Shown: piece after piece, positions 54,782 through 64,000 of the stretch
Position numbering within the stretch: the stretch's first letter is position 1
Layout: each line of letters starts with the position of its first letter
NCBI GenBank assembly: GCA_019359315.1
Contig: JAHHHO010000013.1
Coordinates: 1 to 64,000, forward strand
Direction of reading: 5' to 3'
DNA: 64,000 nucleotides
DNA from: Myxacorys californica WJT36-NPBG1
GTDB taxonomy: Bacteria; Cyanobacteriota; Cyanobacteriia; Leptolyngbyales; Leptolyngbyaceae
Notes under the pieces: model-generated
Told to the model about the DNA's origin: nothing
Database searches by the model: none
The model's input: the letters and a program-made list of their open reading frames with translations, nothing else
Translations under genes and position numbers: made by a program

Positions 54782-55651
54782 ATGTCTTCTGTCGCTCAAT
54801 TACTAGATGGAAAAGCTTTAGCTCTGCGAATGCAAGCGGAGCTAACAGAACAGGTGAAAACCTTGCAAGCTAAGCACGGGCGCGCTCCAGGTTTGGCTGT
54901 TTTGATGGTAGGAGACAACCCAGCCAGTGCTGCCTATGTACGCAACAAAGAACGCGCTTGCGAAGCGGTTGGAATTGTGTCCTTCGGCACTCACTTTCCT
55001 ACTGACACTACGCAAGCAGAACTAGAGCAAGTGATCCAGACTCTCAACCGTGACGATCGCGTGGATGGCATTCTCGTTCAGCTTCCCCTGCCCGACCATC
55101 TCGATAGCGTGGCACTGCTCAATCAGATCCATCCTGATAAAGACGCAGATGGCTTGCATCCCATGAACCTCGGTCGTCTTGTGCGCGGAGAACCGGGGTT
55201 ACGAAGCTGTACGCCCGCAGGCGTGATGCGGCTTTTAGAGGAGTACAACATTGACCTGCAAGGCAAGCAAGCCGTTGTCGTCGGTCGAAGCATTTTAGTC
55301 GGCAAACCAATCGCGATGATGCTCTTAGAAGCCGATGCCACCGTGACGATCGCGCACTCGCGATCGCACGATCTTGCCGCACTGTGCCGCAGTGCCGACA
55401 TTCTAATTGCCGCTGTCGGTCGCCAAAATCTGATCACTGCCAACATGGTAAAACCGGGCGCAGTTGTGGTAGATGTAGGCATCAACCGCATCACTGATGA
55501 AGCAGGCAAAAGTCGCCTCGTTGGAGATGTCGATTTTAGTGCAGTGCAAGCGATCGCACGCTACCTCACTCCTGTTCCGGGTGGAGTTGGTGCGATGACT
55601 GTGACCATGCTGTTGCACAATACTGTATGGAGTTACTCGCAAAAATTTTAA
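54782..55651 (+). CDS. folD: Methylenetetrahydrofolate dehydrogenase/cyclohydrolase
   Basis: A protein of 289 residues, standard FolD size. It shows the substrate region V-G-D-N-P-A-S-x-x-Y-V-R-N-K near 43-56 (catalytic Lys56), V-Q-L-P-L-P near 99, and the NADP-binding [11 protein letters not shown] near 165. It interconverts methylene- and formyl-tetrahydrofolate in one-carbon metabolism. It is followed by crtE and a PAP2-like gene, an order common in cyanobacteria. Confidence 0.96.
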   Translation: MSSVAQLLDGKALALRMQAELTEQVKTLQAKHGRAPGLAVLMVGDNPASAAYVRNKERACEAVGIVSFGTHFPTDTTQAELEQVIQTLNRDDRVDGILVQLPLPDHLDSVALLNQIHPDKDADGLHPMNLGRLVRGEPGLRSCTPAGVMRLLEEYNIDLQGKQAVVVGRSILVGKPIAMMLLEADATVTIAHSRSHDLAALCRSADILIAAVGRQNLITANMVKPGAVVVDVGINRITDEAGKSRLVGDVDFSAVQAIARYLTPVPGGVGAMTVTMLLHNTVWSYSQKF

Positions 55652-55772
55652 GAACACCCGCGGCAAGGCTCCGCACCCAGGGACAAGCGTTGAATTTAAG
55701 CCGTAATGAACGCTAAACCTCTTCAATTCACCCTCATTCTTCATCCCTTTAAAATCGTTAGAGGCAATCCGC

Positions 55773-56696
55773 ATGATAGCAACCAGTGAGACCCAAACTA
55801 ATAAAGCCAAATCCTTCGATCTGAAGGCCTATTTAGCCGCACGGCAGCAACTCGTTGAAGCGGCACTCGATCGCAGTCTCCCGGTTATCTATCCTGAACG
55901 GATTTATGAGTCGATGCGTTATTCTCTCCTAGCAGGCGGAAAGCGCTTACGCCCGATTCTTTGTCTCGCCACCTGCGAACTTGCAGGCGGCACAATGGAG
56001 ATGGCCATGCCCACTGCCTGTGCGCTGGAGATGATCCATACCATGTCTCTGATTCACGATGACCTGCCCGCCATGGATAACGACGATTATCGGCGCGGCA
56101 AACTGACTAACCACAAGGTGTTTAACGAAGCCGTTGCGATTTTGGCAGGAGACGGACTGTTGGCCTACGCCTTTGAACACATTGCCGAAGAAACTCACAA
56201 CGTCCCTGCTGATCGATTAATGAAAGTGATTGCTCGTCTTGGCCGGGCAGTCGGTGCAGCGGGGCTTGTTGGGGGTCAAGTCGTCGATCTCGACTGCGAA
56301 GGAGCAAAAGACGTTACGATAGAGACCCTGAATTTCATTCACACCCACAAAACGGCGGCCCTATTGGAAACCTCTGTAGTAAGCGGTGCCATTATTGCAG
56401 GTGCGTCTGATGAGGATGTACAGCGATTATCCCGCTATTCACAGGCGATCGGGCTTGCCTTCCAGATCGTAGATGACGTGTTGGACATCACCTCATCGTC
56501 TGAAGAACTGGGCAAAACGGCGGGCAAGGATGTTTGCGCTGAGAAAGCAACTTACCCTAAGCTATGGGGCGTCGATGAGTCGTGTAAACAAGCCCAAAAG
56601 CTGGTTGAACAGGCAAAGTCAGACGTGTCTCCCTACGGCGAAAAAGCCTATCCGCTGATGGCGATCGCAGACTTTATCACGGCTCGAACCAATTGA
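55773..56696 (+). CDS. crtE: Geranylgeranyl diphosphate synthase
   Basis: A protein of 307 residues, trans-isoprenyl diphosphate synthase. The first Asp-rich motif is [15 protein letters not shown] near 93 and the second is Q-I-V-D-D-V-L-D near 235, with G-G-K-R-L-R-P near 55. The residues before the first motif are small (M-S-L-I), as in C20-making enzymes. It supplies GGPP for carotenoids, the phytyl chains of chlorophyll and quinones. 121 bp after folD. Confidence 0.93.
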   Translation: MIATSETQTNKAKSFDLKAYLAARQQLVEAALDRSLPVIYPERIYESMRYSLLAGGKRLRPILCLATCELAGGTMEMAMPTACALEMIHTMSLIHDDLPAMDNDDYRRGKLTNHKVFNEAVAILAGDGLLAYAFEHIAEETHNVPADRLMKVIARLGRAVGAAGLVGGQVVDLDCEGAKDVTIETLNFIHTHKTAALLETSVVSGAIIAGASDEDVQRLSRYSQAIGLAFQIVDDVLDITSSSEELGKTAGKDVCAEKATYPKLWGVDESCKQAQKLVEQAKSDVSPYGEKAYPLMAIADFITARTN

Positions 56697-56803
56697 TGGA
56701 GAGATGAGGATGAGAGATGAACGTGTAATTTCAGTCTCTTCCAGCATTCAAGCATTTTCTCCAGCACACTCTGTATTTATCCCTCATCCCTCTCTTCCCT
56801 TCT

Positions 56804-57283
56804 ATGCAGGACTTTGGCGACATTCTCAATAATCAGGTGCTGCTGATTGCCCTCGTTGCGTGCCTTTCTACTCAAGCGGCGAAATTAATTGTCGAATTGG
56901 TTCGACATCGCAAGATCAATTTCCGCGTGCTAGTAGAAACCGGGGGAATGCCAAGTTCCCATTCTGCACTAGTGACGGCGTTAGCAACTGGAGTGGGGCT
57001 AACGGACGGATGGGGCAGTACAGAGTTTGCGATCGCAACGATCCTTGCCTTTGTGGTGATGTACGATGCGGCAGGCGTGCGCCAAGCGGCAGGAAAACAA
57101 GCTCGGATTTTGAATCAGATTATTGACGAGTTTTTCCAGGGCGAACACCAATTTACTGAAGATCGCTTGAAAGAACTGTTGGGTCACACGCCTTTTCAAG
57201 TGATCGTCGGATCGCTTTTAGGAGTGGCCATTTCGATTGCGGGGCAATGGTGGTTTAGCGGTCGTTGGGCCGCGATTCTTTAA
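56804..57283 (+). CDS. Divergent PAP2 family membrane protein (DUF212)
   Basis: A protein of 159 residues. It has T-G-G-M-P-S-S-H-S-A-L-V-T near 46, the acid phosphatase-like core, then D-A-A-G-V-R-Q-A-A-G-K near 85 and a C-terminal helix. Four or five membrane helices are predicted. The DUF212 family is related to PAP2 phosphatases and the conserved position after crtE suggests a role with isoprenoid phosphates; unproven. Convergent with the 57371 gene. Confidence 0.88.
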   Translation: MQDFGDILNNQVLLIALVACLSTQAAKLIVELVRHRKINFRVLVETGGMPSSHSALVTALATGVGLTDGWGSTEFAIATILAFVVMYDAAGVRQAAGKQARILNQIIDEFFQGEHQFTEDRLKELLGHTPFQVIVGSLLGVAISIAGQWWFSGRWAAIL

Positions 57284-57370
57284 AGCTTGACGGAACACCA
57301 ATTAGGGGTTGTCATAGCCGAGAGAGCGGCACAATTTTAATCTCCCGCCGTTCCTTGCGCGACTCATCGA

Positions 57371-58114
57371 TTAGCTCCCCCCAATTCCTGACAAGCTCAC
57401 AGATGGCTTGAGCAATACGACCTGACGGCTATCGACCACCGTAGCATTGAAGCCTCGCTCGCTCAGCGATCGCACGATAGAATCCGCAATGCGTTGATCC
57501 GTCGTGTGAGCCGCTAACAGAAAAGGCCGTTGTCCGTAAGAAGCCAGACCGATCTGCCGATTCAAGGTCTGGCTTACCTGTGCTGCCACTTCCGGGCGAT
57601 TGTAGTACTGCACAATCACCGCATAACCCCCTCCTAAGAGTTGTGGGTTGTACGTAGAATTAGCGCTGGAATCCCCTGAATAGCCGCTGGGCGGTGTGCC
57701 CCACGGTTGCTGAGCATTGATTGCTCCACCAGTAGAAGGACGAGCCACAAACGCAGACAAACCAACGGTTCCACTAAAGTAATTTGCCCAAGAGGTGGCG
57801 GATTCTGCACTGCGGAACCCACCGACCCGCGTCACGGTGTCTTGAAAGTAGTTGCAAATCGTTGAATCTGCGTTGTTGGAGAGCGTGCTACGCACTTTTG
57901 CCTGGGCGTCGGCAGATTGGCTCACCACCAGTACCAAGTACTCATCCGATCGCGGCGGTTGACAGGTCGGATAGGCTTGAGCAAGTCCGCTTCGAGCAGA
58001 CATTAAGACTCCAGCACTCGCAAGAAAAATGCTTAGCGCTCCTCTGGAGCTTGGCAAAGCCAATTGTGCGGCTGCAAGTCGCTTTATGGTACTTCGGCAG
58101 TTAAGCTGACTCAT
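57371..58114 (-). CDS. Secreted protein with two SPOR-like halves
   Basis: A protein of 247 residues with an N-terminal export signal (hydrophobic core ~27-42, likely cut after L-A-Q-A near 46). Two similar alpha/beta stretches (about 55-125 and 160-240: Y-L-V-L-V-V .. V-G-G-F-R-S-A-E-S and Y-A-V-I-V-Q-Y .. L-S-E-R-G-F-N-A-T-V) flank a Gly/Ser/Asn-rich linker and look like SPOR-type or related ferredoxin-like folds. Two cysteines. It starts 17 bp after the ycf54 stop and may share its transcript. Confidence 0.78.
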   Translation of the reverse strand: MSQLNCRSTIKRLAAAQLALPSSRGALSIFLASAGVLMSARSGLAQAYPTCQPPRSDEYLVLVVSQSADAQAKVRSTLSNNADSTICNYFQDTVTRVGGFRSAESATSWANYFSGTVGLSAFVARPSTGGAINAQQPWGTPPSGYSGDSSANSTYNPQLLGGGYAVIVQYYNRPEVAAQVSQTLNRQIGLASYGQRPFLLAAHTTDQRIADSIVRSLSERGFNATVVDSRQVVLLKPSVSLSGIGGS

Positions 58115-58131
58115 GACGGTTTAAAGGGGGC

Positions 58132-58458
58132 TTAAGAAACAGTTTCTAGAGAGGCCAACGGCTGCGGAATGGTGTCCGAAGGTTGGAATTCTCCAGTGAT
58201 GACATATTCTAGCCGCAGCTTAAGCCATGTAATAAATGTTTTATCGGTCGAGATAATAGCGGCGGCTGGTTTCGGACATTCGGCTTTGATTGGTGCCATT
58301 TCTGGCGCTTCTAGAAAGGCAGGTTGCTTCACCAGCCAGAAGTCAATCTCTTTTTCTTGCTCTCCGTAATTTCGTGTCCGCTCTTTCAACACTTCATAGG
58401 TCGGCTCTTCTTCCAACATGAATTTTTGGCTAGCTAAGACGTAGTAGTAAGTTGTCAT
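58132..58458 (-). CDS. ycf54: Ycf54, Mg-protoporphyrin ester cyclase subunit
   Basis: A protein of 108 residues. Its Y-Y-Y-V-L-A-S-Q-K-F near residue 4, E-E-E-P near 16, R-T-R-N-Y near 27, E-I-D-F-W-L-V near 37 and F-I-T-W-L-K-L-R-L-E-Y-V near 77 match Ycf54. It is an auxiliary subunit of the aerobic oxidative cyclase that forms ring E of chlorophyll. It starts 1 bp after pdxJ, so the two are co-transcribed; the same pair is adjacent in Synechocystis 6803 (recalled, not searched). Confidence 0.94.
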   Translation of the reverse strand: MTTYYYVLASQKFMLEEEPTYEVLKERTRNYGEQEKEIDFWLVKQPAFLEAPEMAPIKAECPKPAAAIISTDKTFITWLKLRLEYVITGEFQPSDTIPQPLASLETVS

Positions 58459-58459
58459 T

Positions 58460-59182
58460 TTAAAGGTCTCCTTGAATGGCGTGTTTCATGTCTCGCACGG
58501 CGCGTTCCAACCCGACTAGTGCGGCACGACTGATGATCGTATGTCCAATATTCAATTCTTCCATGCCAGGGAGACATGCAACAGGGTAAACGTTCCAATA
58601 CGTGAGTCCGTGTCCGGCGTTGATGCGTAATCCGGTTTGAAGGGCGCGATCGCAGCCTTCTTTCAAAATCTGCAATTCTTTCTCGCGATCGCGTTCAGTC
58701 TTTGCCTCAGCGTACTGTCCGGTGTGCAGTTCGATGAATTTTGCTCCACTGGCAGCGGATGCTTCAATTTGGTTTGAATCTGCATCAATAAACAGACTCA
58801 CCGGAATGTCTGCATCTTGCAATTGGCTGACAATATGAGCCATGCGATCGCGCGCTCCCGCCACATCCAATCCGCCTTCTGTGGTGACTTCGGCGCGATT
58901 TTCAGGAACGAGAGTGACATAATCGGGCTGAATGTCGAGTGCGATCGCGACCATTTCATCGGTCGCTGCCATTTCCAAATTAAGGTGAGTGCGGACGGTT
59001 TGCCGCAAAATTCGCACATCGCGATCTTGAATGTGCCGCCGATCTTCGCGCAGGTGAACAGTAATGCCATCAGCTCCGGCAAGTTCGGCAAGAACGGCAG
59101 CTGCAACCGGATCAGGCTCCACCGTCCGGCGGGCTTGGCGAATGGTGGCGATGTGATCAATATTGACACCAAGGGTAGGCAT
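58460..59182 (-). CDS. pdxJ: Pyridoxine 5'-phosphate synthase
   Basis: A protein of 240 residues. It begins [17 protein letters not shown] and has [12 protein letters not shown] near 41, [14 protein letters not shown] near 100 and L-N-I-G-H-T-I-I near 215. It condenses 1-deoxyxylulose 5-phosphate product and amino-acetone phosphate to pyridoxine 5'-phosphate. ATG 59182 is preferred to the longer frame from 59299, whose 39 extra residues are not conserved. Followed directly by ycf54. Confidence 0.96.
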   Translation of the reverse strand: MPTLGVNIDHIATIRQARRTVEPDPVAAAVLAELAGADGITVHLREDRRHIQDRDVRILRQTVRTHLNLEMAATDEMVAIALDIQPDYVTLVPENRAEVTTEGGLDVAGARDRMAHIVSQLQDADIPVSLFIDADSNQIEASAASGAKFIELHTGQYAEAKTERDREKELQILKEGCDRALQTGLRINAGHGLTYWNVYPVACLPGMEELNIGHTIISRAALVGLERAVRDMKHAIQGDL

Positions 59183-59660
59183 TGGGGTCTCCGGAACGTC
59201 AAACCCTGATTGTACCGTTTCTGTTGAGTGAGTGTTCCGATTTATTGTTCTCCTGCCAAGGTTTGAAATCTGGCGAATCAGTGAGTCTGATGACCACATC
59301 CCCCGCTGTTGTACTTGAGAAATTAAGGTGTTATTGCGCTCAATTGCCTTGACTGTCTTGATTCAAGCAAAACATTAAGAGTTCCAGTACCTTTCAGCCT
59401 ATAAAAATTCGCGATCGCTCTATCAAGCTGATCATTCAAGATGGGCAAACGGCCAGAATTCCCCATTCTCAACGCAATGACTGAGGAAACAGGACTTCGT
59501 TTTACGGCAGTCACTCTCACGCAGATCCTATCGTTTTCTAAATCGTTGGAAAGTCACATTGAAGCAATCTGGTATTTTGTTCATGACGATATCATTGTTT
59601 CCGTAACACTTAACTTCCGTCACTCTATCGGAACGCGACAAGCAGCCCTCATATCTCCTA
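59183..59660. other. Divergent promoter region without a gene
   Basis: This 478-bp gap lies between pdxJ and the methyltransferase gene, which diverge. Short open frames on both strands show no family resemblance. I see no repeat; the HIP1 core occurs once near 59410. Confidence 0.4.
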
Positions 59661-60536
59661 ATGCTTTGGATTCCTCAACTCACGCAGGATGGCTCCTACA
59701 CCTTCTTTTCCGAAGAATTTGGGGAAGCGTTTCACAGTCATCAAGGGGCAAAAGCCGAAGCCTTTGAGAAATTTGCCGAGGCGACTCGGCTGGCTCAGAA
59801 AGCCCAATCCAACCGCCTTAAACTGCTGGATGTCTGCTATGGCTTGGGTTACAACACGGCGGCGGCGTTAGAGGTGATTTGGACGGTGAATCCGACCTGT
59901 CAAGTTGAGCTTTATGGGTTGGAATTAGATGCAACGGTTCCCAAGAGCGCAGTGGCTCCAGCGTTACTTCAGCCGTGGTCAGCGACTGTTCAGAATGTGT
60001 TAACGGCACTGGCAACGCATCATGTCTGTGTGCGATCGCATCTAGAGGCGCGATTGCTAATTGGAGATGCTCGACAATCTATTCAAACCATCCGCCAGAG
60101 GAAGTTTCAGGCGGACGCAATCTTTTTTGATCCGTTTTCTCCTCGTCGATGCCCCCAGCTTTGGACAGTTGAATTTTTTCAGGCTGTTGCTACCTGTTTA
60201 GGCTCAACCGGGCTGCTTTCGACCTACTCGCGATCGGCGGCAGTCCGCTCGGCTCTGATTGAAGCAGGGTTTCAGATAGGTACGATTCCTCTAGAGCGAT
60301 CGCATCTACGGCACGACTGGGCGCACGGAACTGTGGGCGCACTGAGCCAAAACTCATCGCTACAACCGTTATCGCAGATGGAACAAGAACATTTGCACAC
60401 TTGTGCGGCGATTCCCTATCGCGATCCAACGTTGAACGATTCGGCGGAAAAAATTTTAGAACGACGCGCCCAAGAGCAGCGATCGTCAACCGCAGAATCA
60501 ACCTCAAGCTGGCGAAAACGTTGGGGCATTGCGTGA
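59661..60536 (+). CDS. MnmD/MnmC-like tRNA methyltransferase
   Basis: A protein of 291 residues. The SAM motif is L-L-D-V-C-Y-G-L-G-Y-N-T near 55 and the active loop is A-I-F-F-D-P-F-S-P-R-R-C-P-Q-L-W near 153, with S-T-Y-S-R-S near 190 and G-F-Q-I-G near 205. This is the MnmC methyltransferase-domain fold that methylates the wobble base of certain tRNAs; the oxidoreductase half of MnmC is absent, as in MnmD. The C-terminal ~60 residues are polar. Ends 2 bp from the convergent TonB-like gene. Confidence 0.88.
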   Translation: MLWIPQLTQDGSYTFFSEEFGEAFHSHQGAKAEAFEKFAEATRLAQKAQSNRLKLLDVCYGLGYNTAAALEVIWTVNPTCQVELYGLELDATVPKSAVAPALLQPWSATVQNVLTALATHHVCVRSHLEARLLIGDARQSIQTIRQRKFQADAIFFDPFSPRRCPQLWTVEFFQAVATCLGSTGLLSTYSRSAAVRSALIEAGFQIGTIPLERSHLRHDWAHGTVGALSQNSSLQPLSQMEQEHLHTCAAIPYRDPTLNDSAEKILERRAQEQRSSTAESTSSWRKRWGIA

Positions 60537-60538
60537 CG

Positions 60539-61693
60539 TTAAGAAGCAGGGGTGATATTGATGCGTAACAAAATCTCCCAATCCGATTCAGGAGAAATAT
60601 TGCCATTAGGCCCAGGCTCTACAACAACCTTGTACTGTGTTCCCTCAAGTACATTTCTAGCAATTTCCTTAAGCCGACTTCGATCAAGCTCAGGGCGCCT
60701 CAATAAGCTGGGGCTATCGTCCTGAATCTGATTAATCCGCAAAAACTCCCCAGTTTCATTATCAATTGAAAAGTTGACTAGTAATTCCAAAACAGTCTCG
60801 CCTCTAAGATCACGAGCAGCATCAATTTGACTCGGCTCAATGTCAAATGACTGAAGGGAACTGATTAAGGCGGCGCTTTTTGCACTCGTTTGGCGCGCCG
60901 AGGCCGGGATTGCAAGCTGACCAACGATCTGCCCTTGATACGTCTGTGCGCCGCTTGGCAGAGGTTGCTGACCTGAAGAAGAATTTACAGGAGGCAATGG
61001 AGTTCCTGAAGCGGCTGTGTCTGGCACTTCTGGGGTAGAAGGGTCAGATGGGCGCGAGTCTGGAGTAGACGTAGCTGGATTCGAGTTTCCACCTGCCTGT
61101 GAGTCTGGAGTAGACGGACGAGAGGGGGATTGCGCATTGGGGAGCGGACTGGTTGACGATCCTTCAGAACTTGGCGGAGCGGGTCGCGTGGAGGGATTAG
61201 TAGAGGGCGTGGGAGACGGACGGGACTCTTCTCGATCTGGTTCTGGATTAGTAGATTGCGGTCTGTTAGAAGGCGTTTCTGGCACTCCTTGTTGAGTAGG
61301 TTGAGTGACGGGTGCTAGAGGCTGAGGAGAAGAACTTGGGCGTGAGCGAACCGGCGGCGGGGACGCTGTAAAACTTTGAATTGACGCAGTTGAAGACGGT
61401 TCAGCAGTGTCTCTTGGAGGAGAAGCATTTTGCGGCAACGAAGAACTCTTCGCTTCCGTATTAGATGGTGCGATCGCTTGCGATCTGGAGATAGAAGCGT
61501 TCGGATCGACTTCTACAAATTCAATCGCCTTTGACGATCCTGCGACTTGAGATCTGGATGTTTGGGTAAGGTACCACCGTCCAAGTAACAACACTGCTAA
61601 ATGTAAAACAAGCGACCCTGCCAGCACTAACAGCCAGAAGAGCGGAGAATCGCGGCGATCGTTTGCGCGATCGTAAGTCGAGAACTGCGCCAT
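60539..61693 (-). CDS. TonB-like membrane protein with a long Pro/Ser linker
   Basis: A protein of 384 residues: a short cytoplasmic N-terminus, one membrane helix (~18-38), a long Pro/Ser/Thr/Asn-rich periplasmic linker (~60-250) and a compact C-terminal domain (~290-380) containing L-R-G-E-T-V-L-E-L-L-V-N-F-S. This is the layout of TonB/TolA-like energy transducers, although no classical TonB C-domain signature is clear. ExbB/ExbD are not in the window. Convergent with the MnmD-like gene. Confidence 0.75.
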   Translation of the reverse strand: MAQFSTYDRANDRRDSPLFWLLVLAGSLVLHLAVLLLGRWYLTQTSRSQVAGSSKAIEFVEVDPNASISRSQAIAPSNTEAKSSSLPQNASPPRDTAEPSSTASIQSFTASPPPVRSRPSSSPQPLAPVTQPTQQGVPETPSNRPQSTNPEPDREESRPSPTPSTNPSTRPAPPSSEGSSTSPLPNAQSPSRPSTPDSQAGGNSNPATSTPDSRPSDPSTPEVPDTAASGTPLPPVNSSSGQQPLPSGAQTYQGQIVGQLAIPASARQTSAKSAALISSLQSFDIEPSQIDAARDLRGETVLELLVNFSIDNETGEFLRINQIQDDSPSLLRRPELDRSRLKEIARNVLEGTQYKVVVEPGPNGNISPESDWEILLRINITPAS

Positions 61694-61810
61694 ACGCCCT
61701 CAAGAAACCAGAGACTCAGCAGAATGAATTTTACCTTTGAAGGATCGAATACCGGATCAACCCCTTCAGAATTCCTTCTATCCTAGTCTCTGATGGTGAA
61801 TTTCTGTTCC

Positions 61811-64000
61811 CTAAGCGATCGCTGGCGCTGGTACATGAGGATTGACGGAGAAGGTTAGAACGGTTTCATCAACCCCTTTAAGCTTCAACGGGCTCTCTTT
61901 GGTCATAATATCCTCGTCGAGATAATCTGCCACTGCCGCCGACACTAAGATTGCACCCGGTTGAGCCGCTTCTTGAAGCCGAGCAGCAATATTGACGCTT
62001 GGACCAATCGCCGTATAGTCAGAGCGCTCCTCGCCGCCAAACATGCCCACAACAGCAGTGCCTTGATGAATCCCGCACCGGAACTGAACGCGGTGAATGC
62101 CTTGAGATTCCCATCGAGCATTGAGGTCATCGAGAGCAGCATACATTTGACGTGCTGCTGCGATCGCGCGTCGAACCTGTTCGTTCGGTGTCAACTCTTC
62201 CGGCGCACCAAAGATGGCTAAAATCGCATCGCCCATAAATTTGTCCACTGTGCCGCCATTCTCGAAAATCGTGCGCGTCATGCAGGCGAGATACTCATTG
62301 AGCAACTCCGCCACGCGGCGCGATCGCAGGGTATTGGAGAGTTGGGTAAAGCCAACAATATCGCTAAATAGCACTGTGATCATGCGCGGTTCGGGGCGCA
62401 AATCAAGCGACAACTCACCTTTGGCGGCTCGATGTACCAGGCTAGGCGGTAGAAAGCGGCTGAGAACAGAGCCAGTCAGATAAGTATTGAGCCGAGAGAC
62501 GCGCTGTTCATTTTCTTTGAGAGACAGTAAGTTACGCACTTCTGCCAACAGTTCGCGATCGTTGAACGGTTTGGATAGATAGGCATCCGCTCCTCGCTCA
62601 ACGCCTTCAATGCGAGTATCTTCATCGGCTTTTGCCGTCAACAGCACGACCGGAATTCCTTTCAAATCGTCTTGCTCTCGCAGCATCCGAATCAGGTCGA
62701 GACCGGATACCTTAGGCATCATCAGATCGGTGACAATCAGCGACGGACGCAGCGTTTGAGCATGTTCAAAGCCTTCCCCACCGTTGCGGGCAGTCCAAAC
62801 GAGATAGCCCTGCTGTCGCAAAATGCCTGACACATAGGAACGCAAATCAGGATTGTCGTCTACGACTAAAATTCTGGGCTGATCAGAACTGTGAGGCACA
62901 ACTAATTCGGGGTTGAGCACATCTGAGGAGTCTGCAAAGTCTTGCAGTTCGGTCTCTAAGTCTGCTAACTCGATCGAAGCCCGACTTGCTTGAACTTCGG
63001 CTAAGGAGTCTTGAATTTGCTCAGACGGCAAATGATCTGAGCCAGTTTGCAGGCGAATTGTAAAGGTTGTGCCCTCACCGTAGGTAGAGTCTACCGTGAC
63101 CTGCCCGCCATGAATTTCGACTAATTCTTTCACTAGAGCAAGTCCTAAGCCTGTGCCCTCAAAGCTACGGTTAGTCGAGCCTTCTGCTTGACGAAATCGC
63201 TCAAACAAGCAGGGAAGCTGATCGGCGCGAATGCCAATACCGCGATCGCGCACCTGCAAAATGCACTGTTCGCCATCTGATTGCAATGTCACCGTGATGC
63301 TCTTACCCGCAGGTGTAAACTTCATCGCGTTGGAGAGCAAGTTGTACAGGACTTTATCAAACTTTTCGGCATCCAGGTATATTGGCGGGCAGTCGCTCAA
63401 CTCGGTCGAGAGGGTGAGTCCCTTTTTCTCACAGTAGGCGCGGAAGGTCTCGACAATTTGAGCCACAAAGTCTGTCAAGTTGCACGCTTGAAACTTGGGC
63501 TGCATTCTTCCAGCATTGAGGCGCTGTAGATCTAGAAGTTGATTGACCAATCGAAGCAGACGACGAGAATTTCGCAACGCGATCGTCGATTGCTCAAAGG
63601 ATAAGCCTTGCTGCTGAGCCACTGCCCCTTCAAGCGGTCCGACCATCAGCGTCAGGGGCGTGCGGAACTCGTGGGAGATATTTTGAAAGAACTCCGTTTT
63701 TTGCCGATCGAGTTCGATCAATTTCTCGGCTTGGTTACGCGTGGTTTCGTAGAGGCGCGACTGCTGCACCGCGATTGCGGCTTGAGCCGCAACGGACTGA
63801 GCCAATTGAATCTCCGCCGCTTGCCAATAGCGAGGATAGTGATTTTGCCGCAAAGAGATGCTGCCAATAATTTTGCCGTCTGCAATCAACGGAACGACCA
63901 GCAGTGCACAGGTGGGCGAGCGAAACTCTAGATGATCCATTTCTGGGTGGTTCGCCAAACTATTGAGAACAACTGGCTGTTGCGTCGCCATTAGCTGTTG
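61811..64000 (-). CDS. cyaC: Histidine kinase / response regulator / adenylate cyclase (CyaC-like, partial)
   Basis: The frame is open to the window edge, so the 5' end is missing. From ATG 63991 it reads 726 residues: end of a GAF domain (~1-85), HisKA with N-I-S-H-E-F-R-T-P (H107), HATPase (~210-325, D-R-G-I-G-I, G-T-G-L-G-L), receiver (~373-490, V-V-D-D-N, D-L-M-M-P, K-P-F), then a class III cyclase (~535-720: F-S-D-I-V-G-F, V-D-K-F-M-G-D, D-Y-T-A-I-G). The substrate-site Lys and Asp favour ATP over GTP. The GAF-kinase-receiver-cyclase order is that of cyanobacterial CyaC, a phosphorelay-controlled cAMP maker. Confidence 0.88.
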   Translation of the reverse strand, partial: QQLMATQQPVVLNSLANHPEMDHLEFRSPTCALLVVPLIADGKIIGSISLRQNHYPRYWQAAEIQLAQSVAAQAAIAVQQSRLYETTRNQAEKLIELDRQKTEFFQNISHEFRTPLTLMVGPLEGAVAQQQGLSFEQSTIALRNSRRLLRLVNQLLDLQRLNAGRMQPKFQACNLTDFVAQIVETFRAYCEKKGLTLSTELSDCPPIYLDAEKFDKVLYNLLSNAMKFTPAGKSITVTLQSDGEQCILQVRDRGIGIRADQLPCLFERFRQAEGSTNRSFEGTGLGLALVKELVEIHGGQVTVDSTYGEGTTFTIRLQTGSDHLPSEQIQDSLAEVQASRASIELADLETELQDFADSSDVLNPELVVPHSSDQPRILVVDDNPDLRSYVSGILRQQGYLVWTARNGGEGFEHAQTLRPSLIVTDLMMPKVSGLDLIRMLREQDDLKGIPVVLLTAKADEDTRIEGVERGADAYLSKPFNDRELLAEVRNLLSLKENEQRVSRLNTYLTGSVLSRFLPPSLVHRAAKGELSLDLRPEPRMITVLFSDIVGFTQLSNTLRSRRVAELLNEYLACMTRTIFENGGTVDKFMGDAILAIFGAPEELTPNEQVRRAIAAARQMYAALDDLNARWESQGIHRVQFRCGIHQGTAVVGMFGGEERSDYTAIGPSVNIAARLQEAAQPGAILVSAAVADYLDEDIMTKESPLKLKGVDETVLTFSVNPHVPAPAIA

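Noticed and set aside
59441-59767. Frame of 108 codons overlapping the start of the methyltransferase gene
   Set aside because: Overlaps a clear conserved gene in another frame and has no recognisable motif.

Overview
The window comes from a cyanobacterium. The octamer GCGATCGC (HIP1) and its core occur throughout genes and spacers. Several genes are cyanobacterial or nearly so: cyanophycinase, a cyanophycin-synthetase relative, sulfolipid genes sqdB and sqdX, ycf54, a CrtO-type ketolase, an SLH/OprB porin and a CyaC-like kinase/cyclase. A filamentous, Leptolyngbya-like genome is a guess. There is no prophage, intact transposon, CRISPR array or rRNA operon, so this is chromosomal backbone with accessory patches.

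Layout. 1-4.0 kb: FHA protein, then rpmG-rpsR-RNase II on the minus strand. 4.2-8.8 kb: cyanophycinase, a 636-residue cyanophycin-synthetase relative and an MscS channel. 8.9-21.2 kb: remnant of an RND efflux gene, followed by the most distinctive locus: five secreted or outer-membrane genes (four DUF11-type surface proteins and one large beta-barrel), the last three overlapping by 4 bases. 21.2-32 kb: small envelope proteins, an MHYT histidine kinase, a 42-bp tandem repeat array, a DUF99 protein, a lipase-like hydrolase, a glycosyltransferase, a pentapeptide protein, a HAD phosphatase and a metallophosphoesterase. 32-37.5 kb: SLH porin, an Rrf2 regulator beside cysK, and a DnaJ-domain protein. 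37.5-45 kb: sulfolipid operon sqdB-(95 aa membrane protein)-sqdX, a perfect 60-bp palindrome, stress proteins (CsbD, acidic protein, tandem UspA), a hotdog thioesterase and an EamA exporter. 45-54.5 kb: ABC exporter behind a dedA gene that has lost its middle, tRNA-Arg(UCU), membrane proteins, crtO, a heptose-7-phosphate kinase and a pspA/vipp1 remnant. 54.7-64 kb: folD-crtE-PAP2, pdxJ-ycf54, an MnmD-like methyltransferase, a TonB-like protein and a histidine kinase/adenylate cyclase cut by the window edge.

How it fits together. Photosynthetic membrane and pigment supply recur (sulfolipid, Ycf54 for chlorophyll, CrtE and CrtO for carotenoids), as do envelope building and stress. Three envelope genes are broken (RND pump, DedA, PspA/Vipp1-like). 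The DUF11/beta-barrel locus is the best candidate for an undescribed system: I infer a secreted surface structure whose subunits are made with a dedicated outer-membrane barrel. Its function cannot be read from sequence alone.
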